NCBI GenBank assembly: GCA_902806565.1
Contig: CADCXA010000055.1
Coordinates: forward strand, 682,001-746,000
From: Hypoxylon rubiginosum
Lineage: Eukaryota; Ascomycota; Sordariomycetes; Xylariales; Hypoxylaceae
Reading direction: 5' to 3'
DNA length: 64,000 nucleotides
The notes beneath the pieces were generated by a model. The model searched no databases and was not told where the DNA came from. It was given only the letters and a program-made list of their open reading frames with translations. Positions within the stretch are counted from its first letter, which is position 1. Every line of letters begins with the position of its first letter. Below are positions 22,795 through 34,029 of the stretch, in pieces. The translations under genes and the position numbers were made by a program.

Positions 22795-25086
22795 ATGGGC
22801 AAATCTCTGAGGAATAGCCTGAGATGGCTACTCCCTTCTCTAATACTTTCGCAAGCGCAGGCCTTCTATATTCCTGGTAAGTCATAGGCGTCTATGTAGT
22901 CTACACCAATGCACCACTTCAAGTATGCCATGGTCTAACACGTTTATGCGAATGCAGGCTGGTCGATAAAGAGCTATAAAGAAAACGAGCACATACCATT
23001 ATTCGTTAATAAGGTCTATTCAGATAATACGCAACTGCAGTATGCGTACTACGACCTCCCATTCGTCTGCCCGCCCACCGGTAGAAGCCATGGCCCTGGT
23101 TTACTCAGCGGCCAGAGCATCTCGCTCAATCTCGGAGAGGTCCTCCGTGGCGACCGCATCATAACTTCGGATATCGATCTTACTATGGGACAGGATAAGG
23201 AGTGCAGCGCCCTGTGCAGCCAGGTCGTTACAAGGAAAGATTTGAGGAGAGCCAAGGAGCTGGTTCAAGAAGGATACGTGGTAGAGTGGATCGTTGACAA
23301 CCTGCCGGGCGCTACTAGCTTCGTCACCGTTGACAAGTCGCGTAAGTACTACGCCGCCGGCTTTAAGCTCGGCTTCACCGACTACTCGTCGAGCACCGGA
23401 AAGCCGCGCTACTTTCTCAACAACCACCATACCATCGTGATTCGATATAGGAATGCGCCCGGCCGAGACGGGGAAAGGGGAGGCAAGGTCGTCGTTGGCT
23501 TCGAGGTCTATTCCAAGAGCGTTGGCCCAAATATGAAACGTGAGAATGGTTGTCCCACCGACCTTCACGACGTTGAGGACCATTTCGAGCTCTACATGCC
23601 TCCGAACAAGACGACTGAGTTCCAGTCGCAGTATGCACACTCATCTTACCACCCCGAGGCCATCGAGGAGGGCGATGATGACGATACCATCACCGTCCCC
23701 TACTCCTATTCGGTGTATTTCCGTGAAGACGACTCGATCGAATGGAACCGCCGTTGGGATCTGTACTTTGTCAACTCGGAGGAAGGCTCCAGGATCCACT
23801 GGCTAGCTATCGTAAACTCCTTGATCATCTGCGGCCTTCTTACCGGTATCGTCCTCATGATTTTAGCCAAGACTATCAGGTCTGACATTAAGGGGTATAA
23901 GGAGGGTTCGATCGAAGATGGCAAATTACGGATCAAGCGCAAGGGAAACCGTACTCCCAGGTCGGAGAAGACTGGATTCGGCCTCCTGGAAAAAGAAGAC
24001 GAGACAGGCAAAGAGATTGATATTTCTTCTGATGATGAGGCTCTCGAGGATGTGACAGGATGGAAGTTGTTGCATGCAGATGTCTTTAGAAAGCCCGAGT
24101 ACGGCTACCTACTCGCGCCTCTTGTCGGGTCGGGCATGCAACTCCTTTTCATGGCTGTTGGCTTGATCCTGCTAAGTGCTATCGGTATTCTGAACCCTAG
24201 CTTCCGGGGAGGGTTCATCAGCGCTGGCGTTGGTCTCTTCGTCTTCGCGGGTGTTTTTTCCGGCTATTTCTCTGCTCGGGTGTACAAGACGTTCGACGGG
24301 AAGGACTTCGGAAAGAATGCGCTGGTCACAGCATGTCTCATCCCTGGTCTACTTTTCGGCCTGATCTTTATCCTAAATCTCTTCGTCTGGGCGCAAGCCT
24401 CCAGCACCGCCATCCCGTTCGGGACGCTGGTCGCAATAGTCCTTCTCTGGCTTTGCATCCAGGTTCCGTTGGTCTACTTAGGTTCCTGGTACGGTTTCGT
24501 GCGCACGGGTGCTTGGGAGCATCCCACGAAGACCGCTAGCGTTCCTCGACAAGTCCCCCAGCAGGCATGGTATGCTAAGAGCTTGCAAGCGATTTTCCTT
24601 GCGGGCCTCGTTCCGTTTGCTGTCATCTTTATCGAGCTGCTCTTCGTGTTCCAGTCACTATGGCAGGATAAGAGCGGCTACTACTACGTCTTCGGCTTCC
24701 TGGCCGTCGTGTCCATTATTCTTATTTTGACCATCGCCGAAGTCACGGTCGTAACCATCTACGTGCAGCTGTGCTCCGAGAACTACCACTGGTGGTGGCA
24801 GTCGTTCTTCATCGGCGGCGGGAGCGCCGCGTGGGTGTTCCTATACTGCATCTGGTACTACTTCGCCAACCTGCACATATCGGGCTTCGTCAGCTCCATG
24901 CTGTTTTTCGTGTACAGCTTCATGGCCTGCTGCGTGTACGGCCTCCTGACCGGCACCGTGGGATTCCTGACGGCCTACGCTTTTGTTAGAAGGATATACG
25001 GGTAGGTTTTTCAAACTGAGATTTTGGTCTGACGTGGATCAATTCGCTAACTATTTCATTCTCGTAGCGCTATTAAGGCAGATTAA
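22795..25086 (+). CDS. EMP70/TM9 superfamily nonaspanin
   Basis: Endosome/Golgi multispanning protein implicated in membrane-protein sorting and adhesion. Exons 22795-22876, 22958-25001 and 25068-25086 give 714 residues. Introns have GTAAGT/GTCTAAC/ATGCAG and GTAGGT/GCTAAC/CGTAG. A signal peptide (residues 1-24, ending SQAQA) is followed by FYIPGWSIKSYKENEHIP, the standard mature start. The luminal domain includes YYDLPFVCPP and the conserved LGEVLRGDRI. Nine TM helices run from about residue 320 to the end. The last 19-nt exon encodes AIKAD, so the protein ends in a K-x-D sequence. In TM9 proteins such a C-terminal KxD/E motif binds COPI and holds the protein in the Golgi. Family length (600-750) fits. 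Confidence 0.95.
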
Positions 25087-25788
25087 TTACATAGGAGGTA
25101 TATACTGACTAAACGAGCGAACGCGATAATGTAATAATGAGTTGGATATATAATATCTATCTATTTCTTTGGCTAAATAAATACCTACCTCCTATACAAC
25201 ATGTACCTACTTGGTATAGAACAATAATAAACTGGCACCATTTCAAGTCAGCAGAATAAGCATCTAACTTGTTAAATTCTTCTGAACTGGCTGGACTACC
25301 TAAGCAGATAAATTTGGCCGTTGATGGTAGTAGGGGACTAGACTTGACTCAACTCTGCTAGTTCGTTCTCCCGCCGGTCAGTAGCTAGATGAGCTCGTGG
25401 CGTATCGACGCTCTACGAACGTGTACGCTATACAGATTTTATGTATAGTTTCATGCCTAAGGCACCCAACATAGCTAATACCTAAGCGCTCTCTAAGCGA
25501 ATTGAGCCAAAGACCATGCAATGTAAGTCAAGTTACGAAGTATAACGACGTTATTACATATGCTGTATGTACTTCTTAACTTTGAATACCTATATCGAAA
25601 ACAGATCTCGTTTACCCCCCCACAAATATATAGACCGCTATGCTTTTGCTAGAATACAATAAAACTACGAGGTTATTAAATCCACACATGTATTTTCCCG
25701 TGTTCTTTTCTTTTCTTATACGAGCTTTAAACTCCAAACTCTTTTCTTTTTTCGTATCGAGACAGACAGACCCAGAAGCTTGGGTCCC
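25087..25788. other. Intergenic between convergent genes
   Basis: Convergent 3' flanks of EMP70 and the thioesterase gene. AT-rich, with an ATACCTACCT motif at 25181-25190. No gene is seen. Confidence 0.5.
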
Positions 25789-25908
25789 TCACAGCTGGCT
25801 GCGGCCGACGTTCTTGCTCATGGCGATCCAGAGCCCCTCGCCCTCGGCCATTATGTTTCCTATATTCCCCCGCCGTTAGCGTTCCAGAGGGTAGAACAGA
25901 GGAAGAGA

Positions 25909-25944
<36 letters not shown>

Positions 25945-26743
25945 GAGGGGGGACACTGCTTACCGTCTTTGTCTTCGATGGTGCCCCGGAGGTGGAGCTT
26001 CCGCCCTTCCTTGCGCACGACGCGCCCGCGGATCAGGACGATCTCCGGCGGGCTCACCGCGCGCCGGAACCTGGTCGTGAAGCTGACCGTGTACGCGCCG
26101 TGCTCTTCATCGGACACGTTCTCGTTAGTTAAACCATAACTCCCAGGAGCAAAACCCCCCCCCCGGGGGGGGGGGGTGTGGCAGAGGGTTGATTGCTTTG
26201 CTCACCGGACTGGAAGTTGGCCGCGGTCCCCATGACCTCGTCCATCAGCACCCCGTACAGGCCGCCGTGCATGGTGCCCACGTACGACGTGCAGTCCCCG
26301 CCGAGGTCCGCCAGCGCGTTGAACAGCAGGAACGGGTTGCGCGGGTCCTCGCCGTTGGCGGGGCCGCCGCCGCTCAGCAGGGGCTCGGACTTGGACAGCG
26401 GTTTCTTCTTCTGGTTTTGTTTCTTATTCTCTTCTCCGTCCTTCTTATTCTTCTTCTCGTCACCATTTTCCTTTCTGGGAGTAGCAGTGGTAGCTGCCGG
26501 CCTGACGACGCGCATAAAGGACACGGACGCGCGCACCGTGGTCGGGCTGTTCATGGTCTTGCGCACGAAGTTGGACTCGCCCGTGGGCAGCGGCCGCCGG
26601 TCCGGGACTACGACGGAGACGACGGCGCGGTCGGCCAGCAGCGCCGCGCACCACGGGATCGCCTTGAAGTGCGCGAGGGGGTCCGGCACCGACTGGTTGT
26701 GGTCGGCCGGCGCCGAGTGCGGCTTGGCTAGAGCGAATTCCAT
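25789..26743 (-). CDS. Hotdog-fold acyl-CoA thioesterase-like protein
   Basis: 4HBT/PaaI-type thioesterase expected to hydrolyse acyl-CoA thioesters; the substrate is unknown. Exons 26743-26206, 26104-25964 and 25859-25789 give 249 residues. The first acceptor is taken at GATGAAG (26105-26107), because it alone keeps phase and sits about 20 nt after a CTAAC branch. It yields TAANFQSEHGAYTVSF. The core has MHGGLYGVLMDEVMGT (the HGG...DE active-site region), then VLIRGRVVRKEGRKLHLRGTIEDKDG. The last exon supplies NIMAEGEGLWIAMSK. A Lys/Asn/Gln-rich insertion (about residues 94-118) interrupts the first half of the fold. Intron 1 contains a C10G12 block and intron 2 a run of 33 G on the plus strand. 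The gene is markedly GC-rich. Confidence 0.85.
25910..25942. repeat. Homopolymer (G)33 in thioesterase intron 2
   Basis: 33 consecutive G on the plus strand; the transcript would carry a C run. It lies wholly inside the intron 25860-25963 and makes up about a third of it. The length as given may be a sequencing or assembly estimate. Confidence 0.9.
26155..26176. repeat. C10G12 inverted homopolymer in thioesterase intron 1
   Basis: Ten C directly followed by twelve G, a perfect self-complementary hairpin without a loop, inside intron 26105-26205. Confidence 0.9.
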
Positions 26744-28123
26744 ATCGGGAGGGAGAGAAAGGGTTAGCTATAGCTAGGGAGGAGCTGTGAGGCCGTTAGG
26801 TGAGTAGGAACGCAAGCTGTATCCGGTGAGTTGGGAGATCTGGGGAATGGTGCGGGTATGAGGACTAAGATGGCGAGGGGAGAGAGAAGATATGTCAGTA
26901 CGAAGGCATAACGATGCTGCTCGAGTTCGTATACGAGCTCTGCATTCCACCCAGCACGGAAAGCACGGAATTGACGGACGCGTTTTGGAGATACGTAGCT
27001 AATTTCGATGCTAAGACAACATGGCGTTCTTGAAACCTGGGGGAAGAAGATGATTTATTTAAAGGCCTGCCAGTCTCTCTCCCCTAACCCCTTGCCCTCC
27101 CCTCCCCAGAATGTGGAAGCAGGTTGACTAGTCATATCCAAGTTCTCTTTTTGTCCTTTCAGCTCGAGGGGCCTTTCAGGGGTTATCGAGTGGGATGGAT
27201 CACCCGGGAATGACGCTCGGGAATGACATCAAGAAGCTATGCTAGATAGTATCCCCAGACTAGAGCAAGGAACTTTGCCGCATACAGCTGACACTCAGAG
27301 GATTCAAGCAGGCTTTGCTTGGCTGCTTTTGGTGTAACGAAGTAGCTCGCCTGCTCTGCTAGGCTATTTGCTCGTTAGACACAAAGGATCGTCGTGGCTA
27401 GCTCGTGTTAGGTGCAGAGATGGCGGCTCTGCATGGACGCCACCAATTAAGCTAGGACGTATCCCCCGACCAGTGTCATCTTGGTCGGATCTCGCGTAGC
27501 CGAAGTTCCTGAAAAAGCCATTACTACTAGCTGTTGGAGCGCCGAGAAAGCAAGCCTAGCGGTCTTGGATCTATGAACACAGCCCGTGCGGTTAGCGGAG
27601 GAGGAGTAAGAAGGCGTGGGAGTGTCTCGAACCTATTGTCAAAGGAAGAACCAGTGAAGGACCGACTCTCTGGATTGGTGGCGTCGGTCTGGAGCGAAAA
27701 AGCAGAAAGAGAGAACCCCGAAATGGGCACGCTGGAATTTATATCGCGTGCCTTGCTTAATGTGGCTCTATGTTTGCTATTAACCAATCAATATTTCCAT
27801 TCTCGACTATGATGTCTAAGTTGCCTGTTCCATCACTTTTAATACATCCTTAGGGATTTAGAAGTGGAAAGGGGTGAACCTATAAACAATCGGTTTATAA
27901 AACTGCTTTCTATGCTATGCTTTGTGCACGATACACCGTGCTGATGATGCGTGTAGTTAGATTCTAATTCCCTGACCAACTTGCGAGCTGGACTGCTGCT
28001 CGCCATGCTATGCCCTGAATACCAAGGTATACCAGAAAAACGCCTTTCACTCCGACAATGCCATCATGAACCCTCTTTCCTCCATATGTATATATACGAG
28101 CTTTTCCCTTTTTTCTAATCTAC
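26744..28123. other. Intergenic with one exon-like ORF
   Basis: The thioesterase promoter lies next to 26744, with an AT/GC-mixed upstream. The only protein-like stretch is the plus-strand ORF 27534-27812, listed separately. The rest shows no coding character, and the leader-side pyrimidine stretch at 27075-27110 is short. Confidence 0.45.
27534..27812 (+). pseudogene. Orphan exon-like ORF, possible gene fragment
   Basis: An open frame of about 92 codons with no ATG at its left edge (first ATG at 27573). It starts next to a TACTAG that could be a splice acceptor. The product is basic and Ser-rich (RRRGSVSNLLSKEEP), then has KNPEMG-like spacing and a hydrophobic C-terminus (FISRALLNVALCLLLTNQYF). 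The tail looks like a membrane helix. I do not recognise the family and see no convincing upstream exon in 26990-27530, so it may be the last exon of a small gene, a truncated copy, or chance. Confidence 0.3.
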
Positions 28124-29444
28124 CTAGATCTTAAACAGTAACTTCAGCCGTTCGTAGGTGTAGAAACTGACGGCAGCCAAGGGGAACACCTTGACGTAGC
28201 CGATTGACAAGCCCACGAAGAAGCCCGGAAATCCGCGGTCCCTGAAGATCATGCTCGCCGTTTCCCCTATCCGGAGCCGGTGGCCGTCGCCCACGGCGCC
28301 ACTCACCTGCATCCGACGCCTGATGACCTCGAGTGGGTAAGACACCGTCTGTGATACCACGCCCGACACTCCGCCGGCTATCAGCTCGGCCCACGCACGA
28401 AGCGGTTCAGGCTTGTCGGCGGGCGCGCCAGCGGGTTTGGGCATGGTGGTGTATTTCCGAATGGAGGGGAGACGGAATACGTCGCCCATGGTGTCGTGCG
28501 TCAGAAATGACACGCCGGCGTACGGGACCATACCTAAGAGGGTCGTAGAAAATCCCCTGTAGAAATTGACAAGGCCGGAACGAGGCGCCACGGCCTGCAC
28601 GGTAGACGCCGCAGCGTCCACAAGACTCGCCGTAGCGCCTGATCCCGACACTGTAGTCGCAACGGGCGGTTTCCGTAGAGGATACTCGTGGTAGATCTTC
28701 TTGCAGATATCGACGAGAGACGAGCTCCTATGTTTCGTCTCGAACGCCAGCCGCACGCGAACGACCTCCAATGGATACGTCATGAAGACGGACGACACGC
28801 CGGCCAGCGCCCCGGACAAGAAGCGCCGGAACCACGTCTCGTTTCGGCGGTCTGAGCCTATGATGAAGGCACGATATTGCTCGTAGGCGACGAACTTTAT
28901 AGCGGCGTAGGGGTAGATTTTCAGAAGGGTCGCCGAGTGGCCCCGGAACAGGCCTAATATTCCGTCGTGGGCGTAGATGTCGCGCATTGCTATGCCGAAG
29001 CCGGCCCAGGAGCCTTGGTACTTGGTGAACTGCGGGTTGCCGGTCTGGAAGAGGATCTTGACTCGGTCGAGAGGCGCGACGGTAGTTTTGGCCTGTACGG
29101 AGCGAATCGTGTTAGTAGAAAAAAGGAGGTCAAGGAGGTCGCGCATATTTTTTTCTTTTTGATTTCGGTAGAGTAGAAATACATACTGCGCATCCTGAGA
29201 GACCACCGGCGACAAACGAACGTAGCATGTAATCCGCGCTGTGCTTCCCCGGCTGCTTCCCCTTCGATGCTACCGGTGGCTCGTCGCTGACTGGATCTGA
29301 ATTCGTGCGTTGCGCGGTAGTGCCCGCGACGACGTTGCTGGCTTTCCTGACGACGCCGTCCATTTTGCCGAGGGCGTTGGCGTGTCCTTCTCCTTGGTAT
29401 GGCAATTCGGACATGGCAACATGATTCGGGGGCGCCGATGGCAT
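28124..29444 (-). CDS. Mitochondrial coenzyme A carrier, Leu5/SLC25A16-42 type
   Basis: Inner-membrane carrier predicted to move CoA (or a related nucleotide) into the mitochondrial matrix. Exons 29444-29187 and 29092-28124 give 408 residues. The intron has GTATGT, CTACTAAC and CCGTACAG. It restores [29 protein letters not shown], the first carrier repeat with the PLDRVK signature. The second repeat has the YPLEVVRVR signature and the third YPLEVIRRRMQ. Six TM segments are expected across the three repeats. The loop between repeats 2 and 3 is long and Ala/Ser-rich. The Asn/Ser-rich first 70 residues precede the carrier fold. A second in-frame Met (residue 11, MSELPYQG) could be the start instead. 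Confidence 0.9.
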
Positions 29445-30605
29445 TCCTGCGCCACCGGCTTGATGTTGCGCAAGGACACAATAAGTGTAAAAAGAATCAA
29501 CAGCGCATATCTTGTTTTCCTTTTCGCTACCTATACTTTGGTGTATCGTAGGTGTTGTTAGGTGTCGCGTGGATGGTGAGGGGTGGTTTGGTAATTAGAG
29601 GCGTATGGCTGGCTGGTTGGCGGGAACAATGGAGATTAGCGATGCCGGATTTTGCGCTGGGGAAGCGATTTGAAAAGCCGTGAACGTCACTGTTTAGTAT
29701 CCTTAGTATCTCCACCCCTGTAGAATCCCCCGATCCCCGAGCCGAAGATTACCGAGCCTTAGCCCATCTACCCGTCGCCCCTGAAACCTCAGTGGGCTTT
29801 GAAGCACCCACGATTCACGAAACTCGTGATAGAAATGTCACGAGACCTTTTAGAAATATATCTTATGTAACTAGGTATGTAGGTAATGTAGAGAGCTATC
29901 CCTTCAAATTTTAATCCGAACCGAGGTAGGCATAAGTGGTTCGTGGATTTGTCTAACATGTAAGGCCCTGATTGGCTGGGAGTGTTACCAACACGGCGGT
30001 TTGAATGCATGTTGGCGAGCGAAGGGATGAAATAAGGCCTACATAATGCTTGCTAGACAAGGGATTGGACCAACAAACAAAAATAGGAATTTCGCTCATG
30101 AATAAATACCTAAGACCTCGCCAATTAAGTCGCGGAAATTGTTCTTCTTTGCCAAGTGCCGAATCTTGGACTGTTTTCCGGAATTGCGTTGCTCTATACT
30201 AGGTATGCTATAAGCTTCTCTTTTTTTCGTCTGACCACAATCATCCCAATTAACACCTCTTTGAAATCGAATCGGATTGAATTTAGAAAGATCAATGAGC
30301 GACTGGAAAGCCAGCCAGCGTCCCAAGGGACATCAGCCTTCCATCCAGCTGAGGCAGGTCAGATGACAGACACCACTGCTTCCTGTTCACCAGACGGGTC
30401 AACAGACTTCTGTTGAATTACGAAGCCCCTGGCAATTACCACTCATCGTCATCGTTGTCCTATCAAACGGCTCTCGTGGAGAACGAGAGCTCCCCTTCTC
30501 CTCAACTGCCTTTCACGGCACAGGTTCCACTGCAACCAAGACCTCGCTATGCTTCTCACTTTTACCAGCCCAGACGTACTCCACCGAAAGCGGCACGTCC
30601 AATTC
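29445..30605. other. Intergenic, no gene seen
   Basis: Promoter side of the CoA carrier and 3' side of the CCDC124 gene. Plus-strand ORFs at 30156-30619 are antisense to the 3' flank and have no recognisable features. Confidence 0.5.
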
Positions 30606-31410
30606 CTATTTGGACGTAAGCCTGGCTTCGGTTTTCGTCTTCTCACGCTCTCGCATTTCCTCTATCTCTTCTTGTGTAGCATTGTGCTGGACGTGAAGCT
30701 GGTTGTGCGGGTTCTCGGGGCTCTTTTGGAACTCTTTCCTGATCTGCTGTTGTTTCTGGCTCAGACGCAAGCCTTTCCCACTTCCATCCTCGTCCATTTC
30801 TTGGAGCCTTCTCTCCTGGAAGGCGGCATATGCGGCCTTGACTCTTCTTTCGGCATGCTTGTCGACCTTGAGGCCGGTTCCGATGTCTAGGGTAAGGGCT
30901 TCGAGGGCGTCGTCAAGGCCCGAGGCTGAGACCTCGTTGAGCTTATTGCTACCATCCAGCGAAGACAGTGCATTATCGAGACCTCGGTTCGTCTTCTTGA
31001 CAGCTGTCTTGGCATTCTTCGGAGCGGCGCGGGCAGGCAAACTCTTCTCTTCGTCGGCGAGAACAGCCTCCCTCTCTGCCTTTTTCCGGGCCTGCTCCGC
31101 CTTTTTGGCAGCCTGTGATTCTCTGGGTACCGGTTAGCGTGGCGGCGGTCAAGTACTCGTCCCGTCCATTCTGATTTAATACACCGATCCCAAGCTACGA
31201 GATTCCGAAAAGTTCTTGAGACATCAACGGTACGTTAATCAAAGAGGAGACTCACTTCTTGGAATTGTTTTTGGCACCCTTATCCCACTCGGCCTCGTCT
31301 ACCGCTGCTTTCTTTGCGCCCTCTGCGGCAACCTTGTCAGCGGCAGCCTGAGCCTTTCGAGCCTGGCCTTGTGCCTTCTTGCTGTTCTCGCCCACTTTCT
31401 TCCCGGCCAT
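30606..31410 (-). CDS. CCDC124/Lso2 family ribosome-associated protein
   Basis: Small basic coiled-coil protein. In yeast and human cells, Lso2/CCDC124 binds idle 80S ribosomes and helps translation restart. Exons 31410-31256 and 31122-30606 give 223 residues. The 133-nt intron has GTGAGT, CGCTAACC and ACCCAG. The start MAGKKVGENSKKAQGQARKA is the conserved ribosome-contacting N-terminus. It is followed by an Ala/Lys/Glu-rich helix through the splice junction (NNSKKESQAAKKAEQARKKAE). After a flexible segment comes LDDALEALTLD, then the conserved HAERRVKAAYAAFQERRL and a C-terminal block with LRLSQKQQQIRKEFQKSPENPHNQ. The full CCDC124 architecture is present. Confidence 0.92.
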
Positions 31411-32064
31411 TTCTTCCGTCTGAAGTACTTCGAACAAACTTTGTATACCTAATCGACTGCTATTTCGTCACAATCGTTACACGGCTTGGGATGGAAACAA
31501 ATTCTATCGACCCGCTTAGAACTACTATGTTACTCGGAATCGATGATAGGAGGGGCTCGCGGGGTATGGCCTATCGACGAGACGCCGGGGGTAAGAAAAT
31601 CGGGGCTTAGCCTCGTAACAGGCGTCTCTAGTGGTATATAGGACTCCATGGGTAATGGGACCTAGTAGGAGCTTTTAGGTAAGCAATTTGAGTACAGTAA
31701 ACTATGTAGAAATCAACTTTAGCAACTTTATTATGGATATTTTCAGCTTCTCACGCCTAGAATTCAGATATCGTGATTTAGTATATAAGATACAACCAAA
31801 CTAGAGTCTTTTCCAGCTTGTTGGTAACTGGAAGTTATGGAGTTGGGTTTCAGCATGTATTTCCTGCAGCAAGACACTGCCCAGCTGGCGCATGTGGCTA
31901 TGAATTCATTGGCTAGCCATGCCCCAGCCATGCCGCCATGCTGTACTACGAAACCAACTGCATGATCGTCACAGGTGTTCACCGTGAGTATAAAGACCTG
32001 GAGACCCGTATGCTAGGAGGTTCCTGCTTCGTATCGTAAACGTCTTTAGGTATGTTGCATTACC
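31411..32064. other. Divergent promoter region, CCDC124 / HET gene
   Basis: 654 bases between outward-reading genes. No ORF of note is seen on either strand. Confidence 0.5.
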
Positions 32065-34029
32065 ATGTTTCTCGACACCCTCGTTAGAAGTTTCAAGCCT
32101 AGGATTAAATTAACGTCTAAGTTGAGAGCGCCAGACTCAACATCAATCCAGCCTGTGCAAAAGCATCCACCAGAGGAACAGGCCGAGAGTCGATCACCAG
32201 CATATCCTTATCGAGCACTCCTAGGAACGGACGTTCGATTGGTCAAAATTCTACCAGGAGATGACGACGATGTCATTGAGTGTCATGTTGACCAAGTGCC
32301 TTTGGACTCAAATCCAAAATATTTCGCCTTGTCTTACGTCTGGGGTGATCCATTAGACACCATAACTATCGAGCTAAATGACCAACCATTCAGAGTCACC
32401 AAGAGCGTCTACGAGGCGTTACATCAGTTCAGGAAGCTGCCCGGCCTTGGGTACACAACGGACTACTTTTGGATTGATGCCATTTGTATCAACCAAGATG
32501 ATGTCGAGGAGAAATCCCGAGAAGTGCCACGAATGGTCGACATATACGGGTCATGTACGCGGGTTCTCATCTGGCTCGGACCTAACGGACCACCAAGTAC
32601 GAATAGGATCAAAAAACTCCTCCGCCGAACGCCCCTTTATAACAACATGGGTTCAAAAGCGAGCCATCTGGAAAAGGTGTTTCGTCCGACTAAGCCAACG
32701 GCGGATGACGTTATTGAAGAAATATTCAAGAAGAATTGGAACTTCTGGCTCTCCGTGTCTGAAGATGGCCACGACGACCTAGCAGTATTGCGGAAGGTAT
32801 ATGGCAGATCATACCGTACAATGCTCAGAGCATGGGCGGAAATCATGTCGCGACCGTGGTTCACGAGGACCTGGACGATCCAAGAAGCTTGCATACCTTC
32901 AGATCCCATAGTCTACATTGGCCGTCACAGTATGACCTTCATCGAAATGAGTGGATTCGTTAGAATCATTGGTGTGGTGAACAGACCTCTTCTTCTCAGC
33001 GCCGGCATCAGCAGGATTGTATCAATCGAAAAGATTCGCGATATGCGCAATGTGATCCTCGACGTCGAGCACGAGCTCAATCCCATAAGAATGGACACGG
33101 CAGAGGTTCTAACCAGAATATTAAGTCTTACGGTCATGAAGCAATGTTCAGATCCTCGAGATCAGATCTACGGGATCATAGACCTCCTCGACTTCCTAGG
33201 AAATGATATACCAACGGAGCTATTGCCCGACTATCATCGACCATACGAAGATCTCTATTGGAAATGCACTGCATATATTCTAGAGTCTATTGGAGACCTC
33301 CGACTACTCGAGTCCCGGAAGAATGACCTTAAGACGGTGCCTTCGTGGGTTACTGATTTCCGATACATCGCGTTCAGAACGGCTAAACTGAGACGCGAGC
33401 CATCTGTGTCGCTTTCTCCGGACAAACGGACCTTGTGCCTTCAGGGATTCATCATAGGAACCTACCAAGACCACATTGCCAGGTGCAGCCCCAAGGCGAT
33501 CATGCCACACCCGAAGCGAATTCCAAAGTCTCTCCCAACCCGTCTCCAAGCCGTCGAAGAACGGATCCTCCAGCCTTCGGCGACCATAAGGGAAACCACC
33601 GTAGAGAAATCCATAGACGGCTTCTTGAAGGACGGACATAGGATTTTCGACAAATGGGAAGCGGAATCATGGCGACGAACCTATCGTCGTCTGAGCGGGT
33701 TCCACGGGGAGAAGTCGTGGGTAGCAAAGACGAAGATCAACACAGCCCGCTACGGGAAGGAGTTTGCCATCGCGGACGAGTTCAGCTTCGCCTTCATGCT
33801 GCTGTCGAACGGCACCGTCGTGCGCCTGGCGAGACAAGGCGTCAAGGTAAAGCCCGGCGATCTCGTGTGCATGTTCAAGGGGGCGATACGGGCGAGCGTC
33901 GTGCGGCCGCGCGGAGACGACTACACGTTCTTGACCCAGTGCGATATCAGGGCTGGCGATTTTGCGGATGCGGAATTCGAAGACGACTTTTGGAAGGACA
34001 GGGAGCTCGAAGAATTCAGGTTGGTATAA
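32065..34029 (+). CDS. HET-domain (heterokaryon incompatibility) protein
   Basis: Member of the fungal HET family, whose domain triggers regulated cell death during vegetative incompatibility and other non-self responses. Intronless, 654 residues, starting MFLDTLVRSF. The HET domain spans about residues 86-275 and shows its three motifs: YFALSYVWGDP (86-96), YFWIDAICINQ (134-144), and RPWFTRTWTIQEAC further on, with VLIWLG between. The C-terminal half has SLTVMKQCSDPRDQIYGIIDLL, the common block after HET, then a GDLVCMFKGA-type segment near the end. No NACHT, WD40 or ankyrin region is fused. It sits between a housekeeping gene and an AT-rich gene desert. Allorecognition function is inference from the family. 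Confidence 0.94.
   Translation: MFLDTLVRSFKPRIKLTSKLRAPDSTSIQPVQKHPPEEQAESRSPAYPYRALLGTDVRLVKILPGDDDDVIECHVDQVPLDSNPKYFALSYVWGDPLDTITIELNDQPFRVTKSVYEALHQFRKLPGLGYTTDYFWIDAICINQDDVEEKSREVPRMVDIYGSCTRVLIWLGPNGPPSTNRIKKLLRRTPLYNNMGSKASHLEKVFRPTKPTADDVIEEIFKKNWNFWLSVSEDGHDDLAVLRKVYGRSYRTMLRAWAEIMSRPWFTRTWTIQEACIPSDPIVYIGRHSMTFIEMSGFVRIIGVVNRPLLLSAGISRIVSIEKIRDMRNVILDVEHELNPIRMDTAEVLTRILSLTVMKQCSDPRDQIYGIIDLLDFLGNDIPTELLPDYHRPYEDLYWKCTAYILESIGDLRLLESRKNDLKTVPSWVTDFRYIAFRTAKLRREPSVSLSPDKRTLCLQGFIIGTYQDHIARCSPKAIMPHPKRIPKSLPTRLQAVEERILQPSATIRETTVEKSIDGFLKDGHRIFDKWEAESWRRTYRRLSGFHGEKSWVAKTKINTARYGKEFAIADEFSFAFMLLSNGTVVRLARQGVKVKPGDLVCMFKGAIRASVVRPRGDDYTFLTQCDIRAGDFADAEFEDDFWKDRELEEFRLV

Noticed and set aside
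25860..26117. Single 85-residue protein spanning the (G)33 run
   Set aside because: It is exon 2 of the thioesterase read into the intron; the Pro run is only the C-run translated.
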